The notes beneath the pieces are model-generated. The model had not been told where the DNA came from and did no database searches. It saw only the letters and a program-made list of their open reading frames with translations. DNA of 26,761 nucleotides from a virus, in IMG/VR virus record IMGVR_UViG_3300013014_000110, positions 1 through 26,761 of that record; one strand, given 5' to 3'. Below, one piece after another: positions 1 through 7,777 of the stretch (positions are counted from its first letter, which is position 1; the number at the start of each line of letters is the position of its first letter). The position numbers were made by a program, and so were the translations under genes.

Positions 1-2625
1 AGCATTTCCTCTAACAGGAACAAAATGTGCATATCCTCCACCAAACATTACATTTTCTAACTTAAGAATATTTCCTAAAAAAGGTTGTGAGAATGATGTA
101 TCAGGAGAATTAAATACTTGTCTATATGCAGATTCAGGTTTATCAATTGCAGGTAATGGTTTTGATATTCCACAAAAATCATTTAACGGAGATTTTCTAC
201 TCCATGCATTACATTCAGGATAATAACCAGTATTAACAAATGTTGGAGGAATTTCTCCTAAAGTAGTTATAGGATAATAAGGTGCTATTGAAGATTCATT
301 TTGTGCACTTCCAGCATAATCATTAGTTTGTTCATTTAAATAATATGGCCATGTTCCTGGAGTAAGTTGTCTAACTACAATACCACCACAAGCATTACTT
401 TCAGGAGAACTACAAAGAGTACATGTTCCTTGTGAAGTATAAGGAACTCTTCCATAACTTAATGTTGCTAATGCTGAATTATCACATGTCCATTCTGTAT
501 CAGCTTTCATTTTGAAAGTACTTATTGGTGAAGTAATATTATATATTACAGTGTCATAATTACCAGGACCTATACATGCACTACCGCTTAAATACTTTGG
601 TCTTGTTAAAGAACAAAACTCATAATTTTGACCAGCTATCATAGGAACACAACTTACCACCTTTCCTGTATCAGAATCTGTATATTCGTATGTACCTGTT
701 TCTTTACATTGTACTATCCAAACTCTAGATTGTCCTAATACACTATATGCATTAGAACTTACATTAATGAAAGGATCTTCATTAAGATCATTATATGGAT
801 AGTTTGGATAATAAAGAGTTTGGTTTTCTCTTACATATGTTCCTACATTACGTAGCATTCCTTTAGCTACAATAGATTTATTTGTATTTCTATTTCCTCT
901 TACAATTTTAAATCCAGCTATATTATCTTTTTGTTCTTGTGTAAGAGAAGAAGTTTGTATTAAAGATTGTATTCTAGATATATCCACTTTAACACCAATT
1001 GGATACACAGCATCATTTTGAGGTGTTGGTTGAAAACCTGCAGTGAGTGAATACACAGGACTTTCAAATATAGGACTAACTAATACATCAGGAAACTTGT
1101 GATGTCTAATATTTTGACCAGCAAGATCTCCCCACACATCTACATTACAAGGATATTCTTCTATGGATTCCCAATAAGCAAATTCACCATATTGATACGG
1201 TGTAGCATTACCTATAGGAGCACTTTCAGCTTGTCCTATTACAGATGCTGTATTATATATCTTCCAATAAGGACTATATCCTATTCCTGTAGAAGGATCA
1301 GTATATGTAGGCTCACCTATAAAATCAGCATTAGTATCTGGAACATCTGGAAATTGTGTATCATTATAATTTAATTTTCTTCCAGGAATATGGAATCCAT
1401 CTGTTTGTTTTCCATTCTTTAATAAGAATACTAATTCAAATGCATACACTTCATCACGTAAATATCCACGTAGGTTTGTAGCATTGAACTCATCAGCATA
1501 GTTTTCTGTAGAAGGGATTTTATATGTTTCCCATAATAATTGCACCTTAGATGCAATACCTTGATAATTGATTCTATCTATAGATGTAAGATTATCCCAC
1601 ATAAGAACATCTTGTGCTGTGGTAAGATCTTGAGCTATATCATAATAAGGATATTTCTCAAATATATCTGTAATAGATAATTTAATTAATGTATTATTTT
1701 GTCCTGTATATGTTACTGTATCAACTTGATCTTCAATTGAGAATGTACCAACTAATTCTACAGATGCAATATTATTAATTGTTTTAATAACAGCTATATT
1801 GTAATATGTATATAATCCTGTTGTATCTAAATTAGTAATAGTTAATTGAATAGATCTACCCACCTTATAATCAAATATAGCAGTGGTTAACTGTGTATCA
1901 GCTATAGGTGTAGGATTAGTAATAGAATAATAAGATGTGTATGGATTACCTGAAGCATCAGAATACTGTATAGCAAATTGATATGTACCAGCAGTGATAT
2001 CACCACCATTAAATATATCAGTTACAGCAAGTTCAGGAATATTAAAATTAGGTTGTATTTTAAGTTGATTACAATCTAATTCATCTGTATATGTAGGGTT
2101 ACAAGGATCTGAATAAGGAGATTCTAAATAAGGAATGTTTTCAATATCTAAATATCTTCTAGAATTATATCCATCTGTCCAATATATTTCTGTTATACAA
2201 TTTCCAATCTTATGTACTACTTTATGTATAGGATATTCAATATTAAAATTTAAACATGGAGCATTAACTAACTTACGATAAATGCAATCATTGTTTTCCA
2301 TATATCCTATTTCAGAACTACTTGTAGTAGGATTTGCTAAAAAGAATATATGTTTGTTTTTTTCATTAATAAAATAAGTACCTATTAAAGAATAGCCTGA
2401 AGGAAACTGTACACAGAATTCATTACCTTGTTCATTCTGATAATTAACAGAACTAGAATCAAAGTTTTCTAAAGCTGCATTCAATGCATAGGTTAATTCT
2501 CCTGGCTTAACTTGGGTTAATGTACTATCCATGTTTAAACCAGAAACAGCAACACCATATTCCATTTTGATATTGCTTTGATCTGTATCAAGTATTTTTT
2601 TAATTTGATCTAATTCGTCTGCCAT
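1..2625 (-). CDS. crAss-like muzzle/nozzle-type tail protein, C-terminus cut by window edge
   Basis: An open frame of 875 codons starts at the ATG at 2625, five bases after the tail-stub gene stop, and runs without a stop through position 1, so the C-terminus is missing. Near the N-terminus it has a signature like GLNMDSTLTQVKPGELTYAL followed by a stretch ending in NEQGNEF. This resembles the opening of the large tail-nozzle proteins of podoviruses (T7 gp12/P22 gp10 type) and the muzzle protein of crAss-like phages. The rest is beta-rich, with many Asn, Thr and Tyr residues and scattered Cys, and no membrane segment. Its place directly after the tail-stub gene at the end of the late tail unit fits a protein forming the distal tail tube. 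The family assignment rests on the N-terminal motif, length and position; no structure was modelled. Confidence 0.75.
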   Translation of the reverse strand, partial: MADELDQIKKILDTDQSNIKMEYGVAVSGLNMDSTLTQVKPGELTYALNAALENFDSSSVNYQNEQGNEFCVQFPSGYSLIGTYFINEKNKHIFFLANPTTSSSEIGYMENNDCIYRKLVNAPCLNFNIEYPIHKVVHKIGNCITEIYWTDGYNSRRYLDIENIPYLESPYSDPCNPTYTDELDCNQLKIQPNFNIPELAVTDIFNGGDITAGTYQFAIQYSDASGNPYTSYYSITNPTPIADTQLTTAIFDYKVGRSIQLTITNLDTTGLYTYYNIAVIKTINNIASVELVGTFSIEDQVDTVTYTGQNNTLIKLSITDIFEKYPYYDIAQDLTTAQDVLMWDNLTSIDRINYQGIASKVQLLWETYKIPSTENYADEFNATNLRGYLRDEVYAFELVFLLKNGKQTDGFHIPGRKLNYNDTQFPDVPDTNADFIGEPTYTDPSTGIGYSPYWKIYNTASVIGQAESAPIGNATPYQYGEFAYWESIEEYPCNVDVWGDLAGQNIRHHKFPDVLVSPIFESPVYSLTAGFQPTPQNDAVYPIGVKVDISRIQSLIQTSSLTQEQKDNIAGFKIVRGNRNTNKSIVAKGMLRNVGTYVRENQTLYYPNYPYNDLNEDPFINVSSNAYSVLGQSRVWIVQCKETGTYEYTDSDTGKVVSCVPMIAGQNYEFCSLTRPKYLSGSACIGPGNYDTVIYNITSPISTFKMKADTEWTCDNSALATLSYGRVPYTSQGTCTLCSSPESNACGGIVVRQLTPGTWPYYLNEQTNDYAGSAQNESSIAPYYPITTLGEIPPTFVNTGYYPECNAWSRKSPLNDFCGISKPLPAIDKPESAYRQVFNSPDTSFSQPFLGNILKLENVMFGGGYAHFVPVRGNA

Positions 2626-2630
2626 AGTGA

Positions 2631-3605
2631 TTAGTTATTACGTCTTCTACCATATCTATTAGTACGGTTAGGAAGTTCATACATGTTAAATCTATTAAGA
2701 TCATTTTTAATTCTTCTTTGCTTCTCCCAAGGAGTTTGTTTCTTCACTTCAATATCAGCCATGATGTAAGCTTCTTCATAAGCTTGTTTGTGGTACATCA
2801 TCTTTTGTTGTAACTGATTAAAAGTTTCATCATTAGTTTGATTAGTAAGCATTTCAAACACTTTAAACTTAATGAATGCTTCTACATATTCTCTTATACG
2901 ATAGTTATCAGGAATCATTTGATTTCCTATTTCATCATATTCTGTAGCATAAAATAATAAATGAACTGTTCCATTTCTGAAATTAGTTACAAACTTATTA
3001 TCTCTAATATCAAAACTATCATAACTAGCAGAACCAGGAGTGAATTCATGAATAGGAGGAGCTTGAGCATACATCTCCCAATTGTTTGTATAGTCTACAC
3101 CACAGTTTTGTCTTGCAGATATATTTCCAGGTCTAAGTAAATACTGATGAACAAATTGTCTAGCTGTACTATTATTTGTTTTATAAACAGCTTGTACTAA
3201 TTCTGGCATACATGTACCATCACATTGTGGAACTTGACAACCAGGTCTATTACAAGGTGTACCTCCAATAGTTAATGGAGAAACTTGTATAGTGGTTGCA
3301 GAAGCTGCTTGTGAATAAAATGAATTAGCATCTTGATATGGAAAACCATTTACTGCTGTACACATCCAAGCTTCTCTTACAGCATAAAAATTATCTGGAA
3401 GCCTAGCTTGAAAATCTTCTATATATAAAATCTCTTCACTTATTACAAATGTAGTTCTTCCTAACTTCTTTAGAGCTTTATCTAAGTAAGTAGGAAATAA
3501 AAGATCATCTATTGCACCTGTATCAAAATAAGATTTTAATTCTTCTTTTACAGTGGAATAAACAGGTTCAGGCGATATAAAATTATATTTATAGTAGTAA
3601 CTCAT
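2631..3605 (-). CDS. Tail stub / head-tail adaptor protein (P22 gp4-like, crAss type)
   Basis: This 324-residue protein has the layout of the conserved crAss-like tail-stub (tail stabilization) protein. An N-terminal helical part (about residues 15-80) has YFDTG, DDLLFPTYLDKALKKLGRT and LPDNFYAVREAWMC. A C-terminal part (about 205-300) has FRNGTVHLLFYATEYDEIGN, IPDNYRIREY and a long helix rich in Gln and Lys. It ends in a basic tail (NRYGRRRNN). A central insert (about 100-170) has a cysteine cluster, C118, C123, C128 and C132, possibly a metal or disulfide knot. In the virion such proteins sit under the portal and attach the tail. The gene is packed tightly between the 159-residue gene (6 bp) and the muzzle gene (5 bp), as expected for a co-translated tail module. 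Confidence 0.8.
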   Translation of the reverse strand: MSYYYKYNFISPEPVYSTVKEELKSYFDTGAIDDLLFPTYLDKALKKLGRTTFVISEEILYIEDFQARLPDNFYAVREAWMCTAVNGFPYQDANSFYSQAASATTIQVSPLTIGGTPCNRPGCQVPQCDGTCMPELVQAVYKTNNSTARQFVHQYLLRPGNISARQNCGVDYTNNWEMYAQAPPIHEFTPGSASYDSFDIRDNKFVTNFRNGTVHLLFYATEYDEIGNQMIPDNYRIREYVEAFIKFKVFEMLTNQTNDETFNQLQQKMMYHKQAYEEAYIMADIEVKKQTPWEKQRRIKNDLNRFNMYELPNRTNRYGRRRNN

Positions 3606-3611
3606 AATTTA

Positions 3612-4091
3612 TTATTTTTTCCATTCATGGTAAATATGTTGGTACTTATCGCTGGTTTTTAAGTAATGTGATAGTAGTCTTGATGTAAGTCTAGAAGGTT
3701 TGAAATACCAAAGATCAGAATGTTTAAATCTTGCTGTGTTCTTAAACCACATCCAACCAAAGAAATATCCTTCTGTGTGATAGTTGAAGTTATAGATAAC
3801 CTTTCCTTTTTCTTTAGTCTTTTGCCAATCTATTGGAAGATTAATAAATTCTTTTCCATCAGCATGTGTAACCTTTCTTCTTTTCTTTTTATTAATAGAG
3901 AACTCTCCAAATCCATAAGGTAGTTTTGCTTTATCACCTGTCTCTAATATATATTCTTTAAAAGATTCATTATAAGTGTAAGTGATGTTTCTCCATTCAT
4001 CATAGGTAAGAGTTATAGATGGATATTTTTTACAAAACAAATTGTAATTATCTTTACTTGAACTTCTCCAATCTACCTTAACTCTACTCAT
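3612..4091 (-). CDS. Conserved crAss-like structural-module protein of unknown function
   Basis: A 159-residue basic protein rich in Lys, Tyr, Trp and Phe. It has well-defined blocks: ITLTYDEWRNITYTYNESFK near residue 30, KLPYGFGEFSINKKKRRK (about 57-74), NLPIDWQKTKEKGK (about 84-97) and a Trp/His-rich end (NYHTEGYFFGWMWF, then FKPSRLTSRLLSHYLK). From memory, proteins with these blocks recur at this position in the tail module of crAss-like phages. That points to a conserved role in virion assembly or DNA handling, but I know of no established function. It is close to the ring-protein gene (3 bp) and the tail-stub gene (6 bp). The high Lys/Arg content would suit DNA contact; this is inference only. 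Confidence 0.7.
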   Translation of the reverse strand: MSRVKVDWRSSSKDNYNLFCKKYPSITLTYDEWRNITYTYNESFKEYILETGDKAKLPYGFGEFSINKKKRRKVTHADGKEFINLPIDWQKTKEKGKVIYNFNYHTEGYFFGWMWFKNTARFKHSDLWYFKPSRLTSRLLSHYLKTSDKYQHIYHEWKK

Positions 4092-4094
4092 TGA

Positions 4095-4823
4095 TTATGC
4101 GGTTGGTCCAGAATTAGGTGCTTGTCCATCTATTCCTTGTTCAGTTTGATCTGTTTTCAAATTGAAATATGTCTGTAAAAGTTTCTTAGATGTTAGTTCA
4201 AGAGTTTGTTGTTCTAAATATCCTGGAAGAGGAAATTCTTTATCTAATGGATTAATACATAATTGTTCATTTGTATAATCTGGAGTTCCACATCCACATT
4301 CTGGATACATTATTTCATTATCTATGTCTTCTTCAAAAAATGCTACTAATCTAATTGATTTAAGCATAGGATTATTTACATATAGATAACCATTAGTTAT
4401 CCAGAAATATTCCTCATTCTTAATTACAGGAAGCTTTAAAAGATTAATATATCTATTGACAGTTATTTCTTTTAACTTCTTTCCTCTACCACTCAAAGCA
4501 TTTATAGAATAAACTCCTTGTATTACATATTGGTAATTACCTTCTGATACACGTGGAAGTTTAAATTTAGTTCTAGATATAGTGCATTCATCTACATAAT
4601 TACAACATTCAGAAATAGATACTTCTGTCATCTCTAAACAAGGAATGGTAGTAAATAATGTATCAGTAGCCCAAAGCTTTCTTAGATTGGTTTCTCTTTT
4701 AATTAATAATAAAGAATTGTTTCTTATTTCAGAAGCAATAGCTCTATCTGTTATTAATGAATCTGTAGAAAGTATCTTGTGGACACTTCTAACATCTGAT
4801 ACTAATTTTCTTAATGTTGCCAT
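4095..4823 (-). CDS. crAss-type ring/neck protein (tentative)
   Basis: A 242-residue protein with the strongly recognisable crAss-like stretch TDSLITDRAIASEIRNNSLL followed by LIKRETNLRKLWATDTLFTT (residues 20-59), then PCLEMTEVSISECC and an EGNYQYVIQGVYSINAL segment. The first 50 residues are helical; the rest looks like beta strands with a Cys-rich part (C62, C73, C74, C80 and a later CGCG near 176). The final 30 residues are low-complexity (QTEQGIDGQAPNSGPTA). In solved crAss-like virions several proteins form stacked rings between portal and tail; position and sequence fit one of these, but I cannot say which ring. The start overlaps nothing, and only 2 bp separate it from the phosphoesterase stop. 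Confidence 0.7.
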   Translation of the reverse strand: MATLRKLVSDVRSVHKILSTDSLITDRAIASEIRNNSLLLIKRETNLRKLWATDTLFTTIPCLEMTEVSISECCNYVDECTISRTKFKLPRVSEGNYQYVIQGVYSINALSGRGKKLKEITVNRYINLLKLPVIKNEEYFWITNGYLYVNNPMLKSIRLVAFFEEDIDNEIMYPECGCGTPDYTNEQLCINPLDKEFPLPGYLEQQTLELTSKKLLQTYFNLKTDQTEQGIDGQAPNSGPTA

Positions 4824-4825
4824 AA

Positions 4826-6037
4826 TTATATTCGTTGTTCAAATTCTGCTATCTTACCTAAGTTAAGATCATACACTAAAGCAAGAGCAGCACGTACTGA
4901 ATGTACAAAGTTATTATCTAAGTGCCATCTATCTGTTCCAGATAAACTAGGCATTTGTTGTATTCTTACTCCTTTAACCTCTTTAGCCATATAATGATGT
5001 TTATCACCTGTATGTACTTCTCTATAAATAGCATCACCAAATTGATGACTATATTTAGGATGTGTTGCAAATAATAATGGTAAGTCTTCTAACTTACAAT
5101 TACCATGGTGCCATCCAATAAATGTATTTCCTAATGTTAATCCTTTAACAACACTATGTTCTCTTATAAATTCTACATCTTCTATATCTTTAAAGAATAC
5201 ATCTAATGCATGTGCTAGATAAAAAGATTTAGTTCTGTCATGATTACCTTGTACCAACACCACCTTTACAGTGCTAGAATGTTTTCTTAACATATTGATT
5301 GTATCTACAAGAATAGCAAATCCTATTTCATACTCATCAGCATAATCCATTATAGTGTCTTGTGGAGTACCGTTTGTAGTTTGATTCTGATAGTTATCAG
5401 TGTGGAAGAAATCATTTGATATAGGAAGTACTACAGTGTTTATGTTGTAACAAGCTTCCACTTTATCAATCAAAGATTGAGCCACAGTCATATATCTTAA
5501 AGATCTTGTAGTTATATCATTATCATAATCAACTGTTCTTTTAGCTAAATGATAATCAGATATAGAAATTTCTACATCTACATAATCTTTAGTATTAGTA
5601 CGATCTACTTTACTAATTGATATATTATTTGGTTTGTAGTTTTCTAAAAACTTAGCAAAGTCTTCAGGAGAATAATCTTTTGGTTGTTTTCTTTTTGAGA
5701 AGATTGAGGAAGTAAACTTCCCACTTGGTAACATCTTAGACCAGTAGTTGGTAATGATGTATTTATCTAGGTTTATCTTATGTAGCTTAGCTAATTCAAT
5801 ATCATCTTTAGGTTCAAAGTCTGATATAATTGTACTTTCTATTGTACCTTTTTCAATATTTACTTTACGTTCTCCTGTATAGTTTACTACAGGTTCATTA
5901 TCTTTTTCTTTAAGCTCTCTCATGAGCTCATTTACTTCATATTCACTTATTCCTAATTTCTCAGCGTAGAATTTTTTACTTTTCTTCTGCGTTAATAACT
6001 CTTCTAATCTGTGTAATAAACTTTGATTTTCAGACAT
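4826..6037 (-). CDS. Calcineurin-like metallophosphoesterase with N-terminal HTH-like segment
   Basis: The 403-residue product carries the metal-binding blocks of the metallophosphatase superfamily: D161-Y-H163 (SISDYHLAK), a second-metal block around N208-D-F-F-H212, the GNHD motif at 264-267 (VQGNHDRTK), then GWHHG (308-312) and HTGDKHH (342-348). This order matches phosphodiesterases/nucleases that bind two metals. Residues 22-43 (KFYAEKLGISEYEVNELMRE) look like a helix-turn-helix. The gene is the first after a strong terminator and a putative promoter, and is followed within 2 bp by the ring-protein gene. Such enzymes are found within the structural block of crAss-like genomes. Its substrate (nucleic acid, nucleotide or cell wall) cannot be read from the sequence. 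The canonical GDxxD block seems altered to NDFFHTD. Confidence 0.8.
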   Translation of the reverse strand: MSENQSLLHRLEELLTQKKSKKFYAEKLGISEYEVNELMRELKEKDNEPVVNYTGERKVNIEKGTIESTIISDFEPKDDIELAKLHKINLDKYIITNYWSKMLPSGKFTSSIFSKRKQPKDYSPEDFAKFLENYKPNNISISKVDRTNTKDYVDVEISISDYHLAKRTVDYDNDITTRSLRYMTVAQSLIDKVEACYNINTVVLPISNDFFHTDNYQNQTTNGTPQDTIMDYADEYEIGFAILVDTINMLRKHSSTVKVVLVQGNHDRTKSFYLAHALDVFFKDIEDVEFIREHSVVKGLTLGNTFIGWHHGNCKLEDLPLLFATHPKYSHQFGDAIYREVHTGDKHHYMAKEVKGVRIQQMPSLSGTDRWHLDNNFVHSVRAALALVYDLNLGKIAEFEQRI

Positions 6038-6065
6038 ACTTATGTATATTAGTTAAAAAATATCG

Positions 6066-6098
6066 TAAAGATAAACAATAGTTTTTATATATTCCAAA
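6066..6098 (-). promoter_or_regulatory. Putative Bacteroidota-type promoter for the phosphoesterase-tail unit
   Basis: Read on the minus strand, TTTG (6098-6095) is followed after 21 nt by TATCTTTA (6073-6066), a 7/8 match to the Bacteroidota -7 element TAnnTTTG with its usual upstream TTTG. It lies about 28 bp before the phosphoesterase ATG and downstream of a strong terminator, where a new promoter is needed. Confidence 0.55.
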
Positions 6099-6122
6099 TA
6101 ATTTTAGTTATCCATGTAATTA

Positions 6123-6145
6123 TTTATAACTAAAATAGTTATAAA
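6123..6145. promoter_or_regulatory. 10-bp perfect inverted repeat, operator-like
   Basis: TTTATAACTA and its exact complement TAGTTATAAA are separated by AAA. The palindrome lies between the terminator (6143-6175) and the putative promoter (6066-6098). A partial repeat of one arm (TTTTAGTTAT) occurs at 6102-6111. It could be a repressor or activator site or a second hairpin; AT-rich sequence makes chance palindromes more likely. Confidence 0.35.
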
Positions 6146-6175
6146 ACAAAAACTTCCCAAGAAGATCTTGAGAAG
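6143..6175 (-). terminator. Strong intrinsic terminator ending the fibre block
   Basis: On the minus strand CTTCTCAAGA, loop TCT and TCTTGGGAAG form a 10-bp stem with one G-U pair, followed at once by TTTTTGTTTT. It lies about 40 bp after the stop of the 94-residue gene. A further inverted repeat (AACTTTGT/ACAAAGTT, 6177-6204) just before it may stop transcription from the opposite direction, since on the plus strand it is followed by six T. Confidence 0.75.
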
Positions 6176-6215
6176 AAACTTTGTAAAACCAACAAAACAA
6201 AGTTTTTTAAATTTG

Positions 6216-6500
6216 TTATCTAGGAATTGTTGTTGTAGTAGTAGTTGTACTTGTATATGATGTAGTAGTAGTAGTAGTTGGTTGAATTAATACTATATCA
6301 AAATAGTTAGTACATTCTCCAAGTGAGAGTAATCTAATAGTTGTTGTACCATCAGGTACTAAATCTGAAGAATAACCAATTATTAAATCTACTGTAGAAA
6401 CACTTGATTCAAATGCTGTTGTATACCCATCAATATTTGAATATAGATTAAATGGACCTACATTAGCTCCAGCTAACGTTAATGTTATGAATACTGTCAT
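6216..6500 (-). CDS. Short stand-alone adhesin-like module with Thr-rich tail
   Basis: A 94-residue protein made of one compact beta-rich domain (about 1-72) and a threonine-rich tail (75-91, ending TIPR). Domain landmarks are FNLYSNIDGYTTAFE, VPDGTTTIRL and GECTNYFDIVL. I recall this type of unit as a repeated domain inside larger phage or metagenomic surface proteins; here it stands alone. It lies 19 bp after the beta-propeller fibre gene and is the last gene before the terminator, so it is probably made with the fibres and may decorate them. There is no signal peptide or transmembrane segment. The function is unknown; a virion-surface role is inferred from context and the shared Thr tail. 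Confidence 0.65.
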   Translation of the reverse strand: MTVFITLTLAGANVGPFNLYSNIDGYTTAFESSVSTVDLIIGYSSDLVPDGTTTIRLLSLGECTNYFDIVLIQPTTTTTTSYTSTTTTTTTIPR

Positions 6501-6519
6501 TTTATTTTAATTTATTGGT

Positions 6520-7764
6520 TTAACCGAATTTATATATTTCTCCATTTCCAATATCATTAGCTTGGCTTGAATAAAATTCACCACCTGCTAATGCATGTAC
6601 TGTGCTCCATCTAACATTTTCATCACAACTTATTTTAACAAATGTATTTGTACCTGCATATATTATCCATATACCTCCAACATATCCTGGTGAAGGTTCA
6701 GCAGTACATATAATATCTCCATTAGGTGCTGCAGATATACTAGTCCAATATCCTGGTGATGTAGGTAATGAAACAAATGCTCCAACTCCTCCTGTTTGTT
6801 TCCACATAGTATATGGTGCACAAACATAAACATCTCCATTAGGAGCTACAGTAATATCTCTTGCTCCTGTACTAGGTGTTGATCCATAATATGTAAATCC
6901 AGTTGCAGACACTGCTCTTGTGCGAATAACACCTGCAGTGTTAATTGTCCATAATGTATCAGCTTGATCAAACGATAATCCTGTCCAAGAATCATTTCCA
7001 GCAAATGGAACAATAGGAGTAAAAGTAGATGCACTAATAGTTTTTACGTATAATGTACCACCATTAACTGCACCATAAACATTACCTAATGAATCTGCTG
7101 CCATTGCAGCATTAATAGCTCCTGAACTACCTACAGTAGACCAAGGACCACCTACAGGATATTTGTAAACAGTTCCACCAAGTGTACATGCATATATAGT
7201 TCCATCAGGAGTAGTAGTTATACCTTTCCAATAATTTGGATTTGTTGATACTATTTCTTTTGGACAATATGTAAATAAAACTGTAGTGGTTGTTGTAGTT
7301 GTACTACTAGTACTTGTAGTACTTGTTGATGTACTACTAGTAGATGTACTTGTTGATGTAGAAGTACTGGTAGAAGTGCTAGTTGAACTACTACTACTTG
7401 TAGTGGTGGTAGTTGGTACAGCAGTTGTACTTGTACTGGTTGTAGATGTACTAGTGGAAGTGGATGTAGAAGTAGATGAAGATGATGATGTTGTAGTGGT
7501 AGTAGGACAACATATATTAAGTTGGTTATTAATATTAATTATCTCTTCTGAAATAATCATCACGTCTTCAGTGATGTTTGTTATATCATATGTAAGTTCC
7601 TTAACATTATCTTTTACATCACATATAATACTTTCAAATTTACTAAGAATGTCATTTAATCCATCACATGTTTGTACACCTGCACAAGGAAGTGGAGCAC
7701 TATTGTATCCAATAGCACTCGTTCCTATTATTGTTGTATTATTTATTTGAGGACAATTAGCCAT
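6520..7764 (-). CDS. Fibre/adhesin: virion anchor, coiled coil, Thr/Ser stalk, six-bladed beta-propeller-like head
   Basis: The 414-residue protein has four parts. Residues 1-50 are an anchor with IGYNSAPLPC, then CDGLNDIL and IIC, shared with the neighbouring 492-residue protein. Residues 51-84 are a heptad-like coiled coil (Ile/Val/Asn pattern) ended by CC (85-86). Residues 88-161 are almost only Thr and Ser with one AVP break. Residues 165-414 hold six units of about 40 residues with the pattern W-x-x-I...P-D/N-G-x-I/V-Y (TPDGTIYACTLGG, DSLGNVYGAVNGG, APNGDVYVCAP, APNGDIIC), suggesting a six-bladed propeller. Such heads often bind glycans, so this is a candidate receptor-binding protein. 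The Thr/Ser stalk may be a rigid spacer or O-glycosylated. The ATG at 7764 follows 13 bp after the upstream gene. Confidence 0.75.
   Translation of the reverse strand: MANCPQINNTTIIGTSAIGYNSAPLPCAGVQTCDGLNDILSKFESIICDVKDNVKELTYDITNITEDVMIISEEIININNQLNICCPTTTTTSSSSSTSTSTSTSTSTTSTSTTAVPTTTTTSSSSSTSTSTSTSTSTSTSTSSTSTSTTSTSSTTTTTTTVLFTYCPKEIVSTNPNYWKGITTTPDGTIYACTLGGTVYKYPVGGPWSTVGSSGAINAAMAADSLGNVYGAVNGGTLYVKTISASTFTPIVPFAGNDSWTGLSFDQADTLWTINTAGVIRTRAVSATGFTYYGSTPSTGARDITVAPNGDVYVCAPYTMWKQTGGVGAFVSLPTSPGYWTSISAAPNGDIICTAEPSPGYVGGIWIIYAGTNTFVKISCDENVRWSTVHALAGGEFYSSQANDIGNGEIYKFG
7282..7503 (-). repeat. Low-complexity Thr/Ser-coding repeat tract
   Basis: About 220 bp of near-repetitive ACT/AGT/ACA/TCT codons encode the Thr/Ser stalk (residues 88-161) of the propeller fibre. 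Shorter similar tracts lie at about 6228-6278, 8324-8425, 8639-8692, 11162-11212 and 12330-12380. These offer homology for slippage or recombination between fibre genes. Confidence 0.8.
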
Positions 7765-7777
7765 TTTATTTTTTTAT

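Noticed and set aside
7286-7750. Plus-strand frame rich in Val/Leu
   Set aside because: It is the antisense of the Thr/Ser tract and anchor of the 414-residue fibre; poly-Val comes from reverse-complemented Thr/Asn codons.
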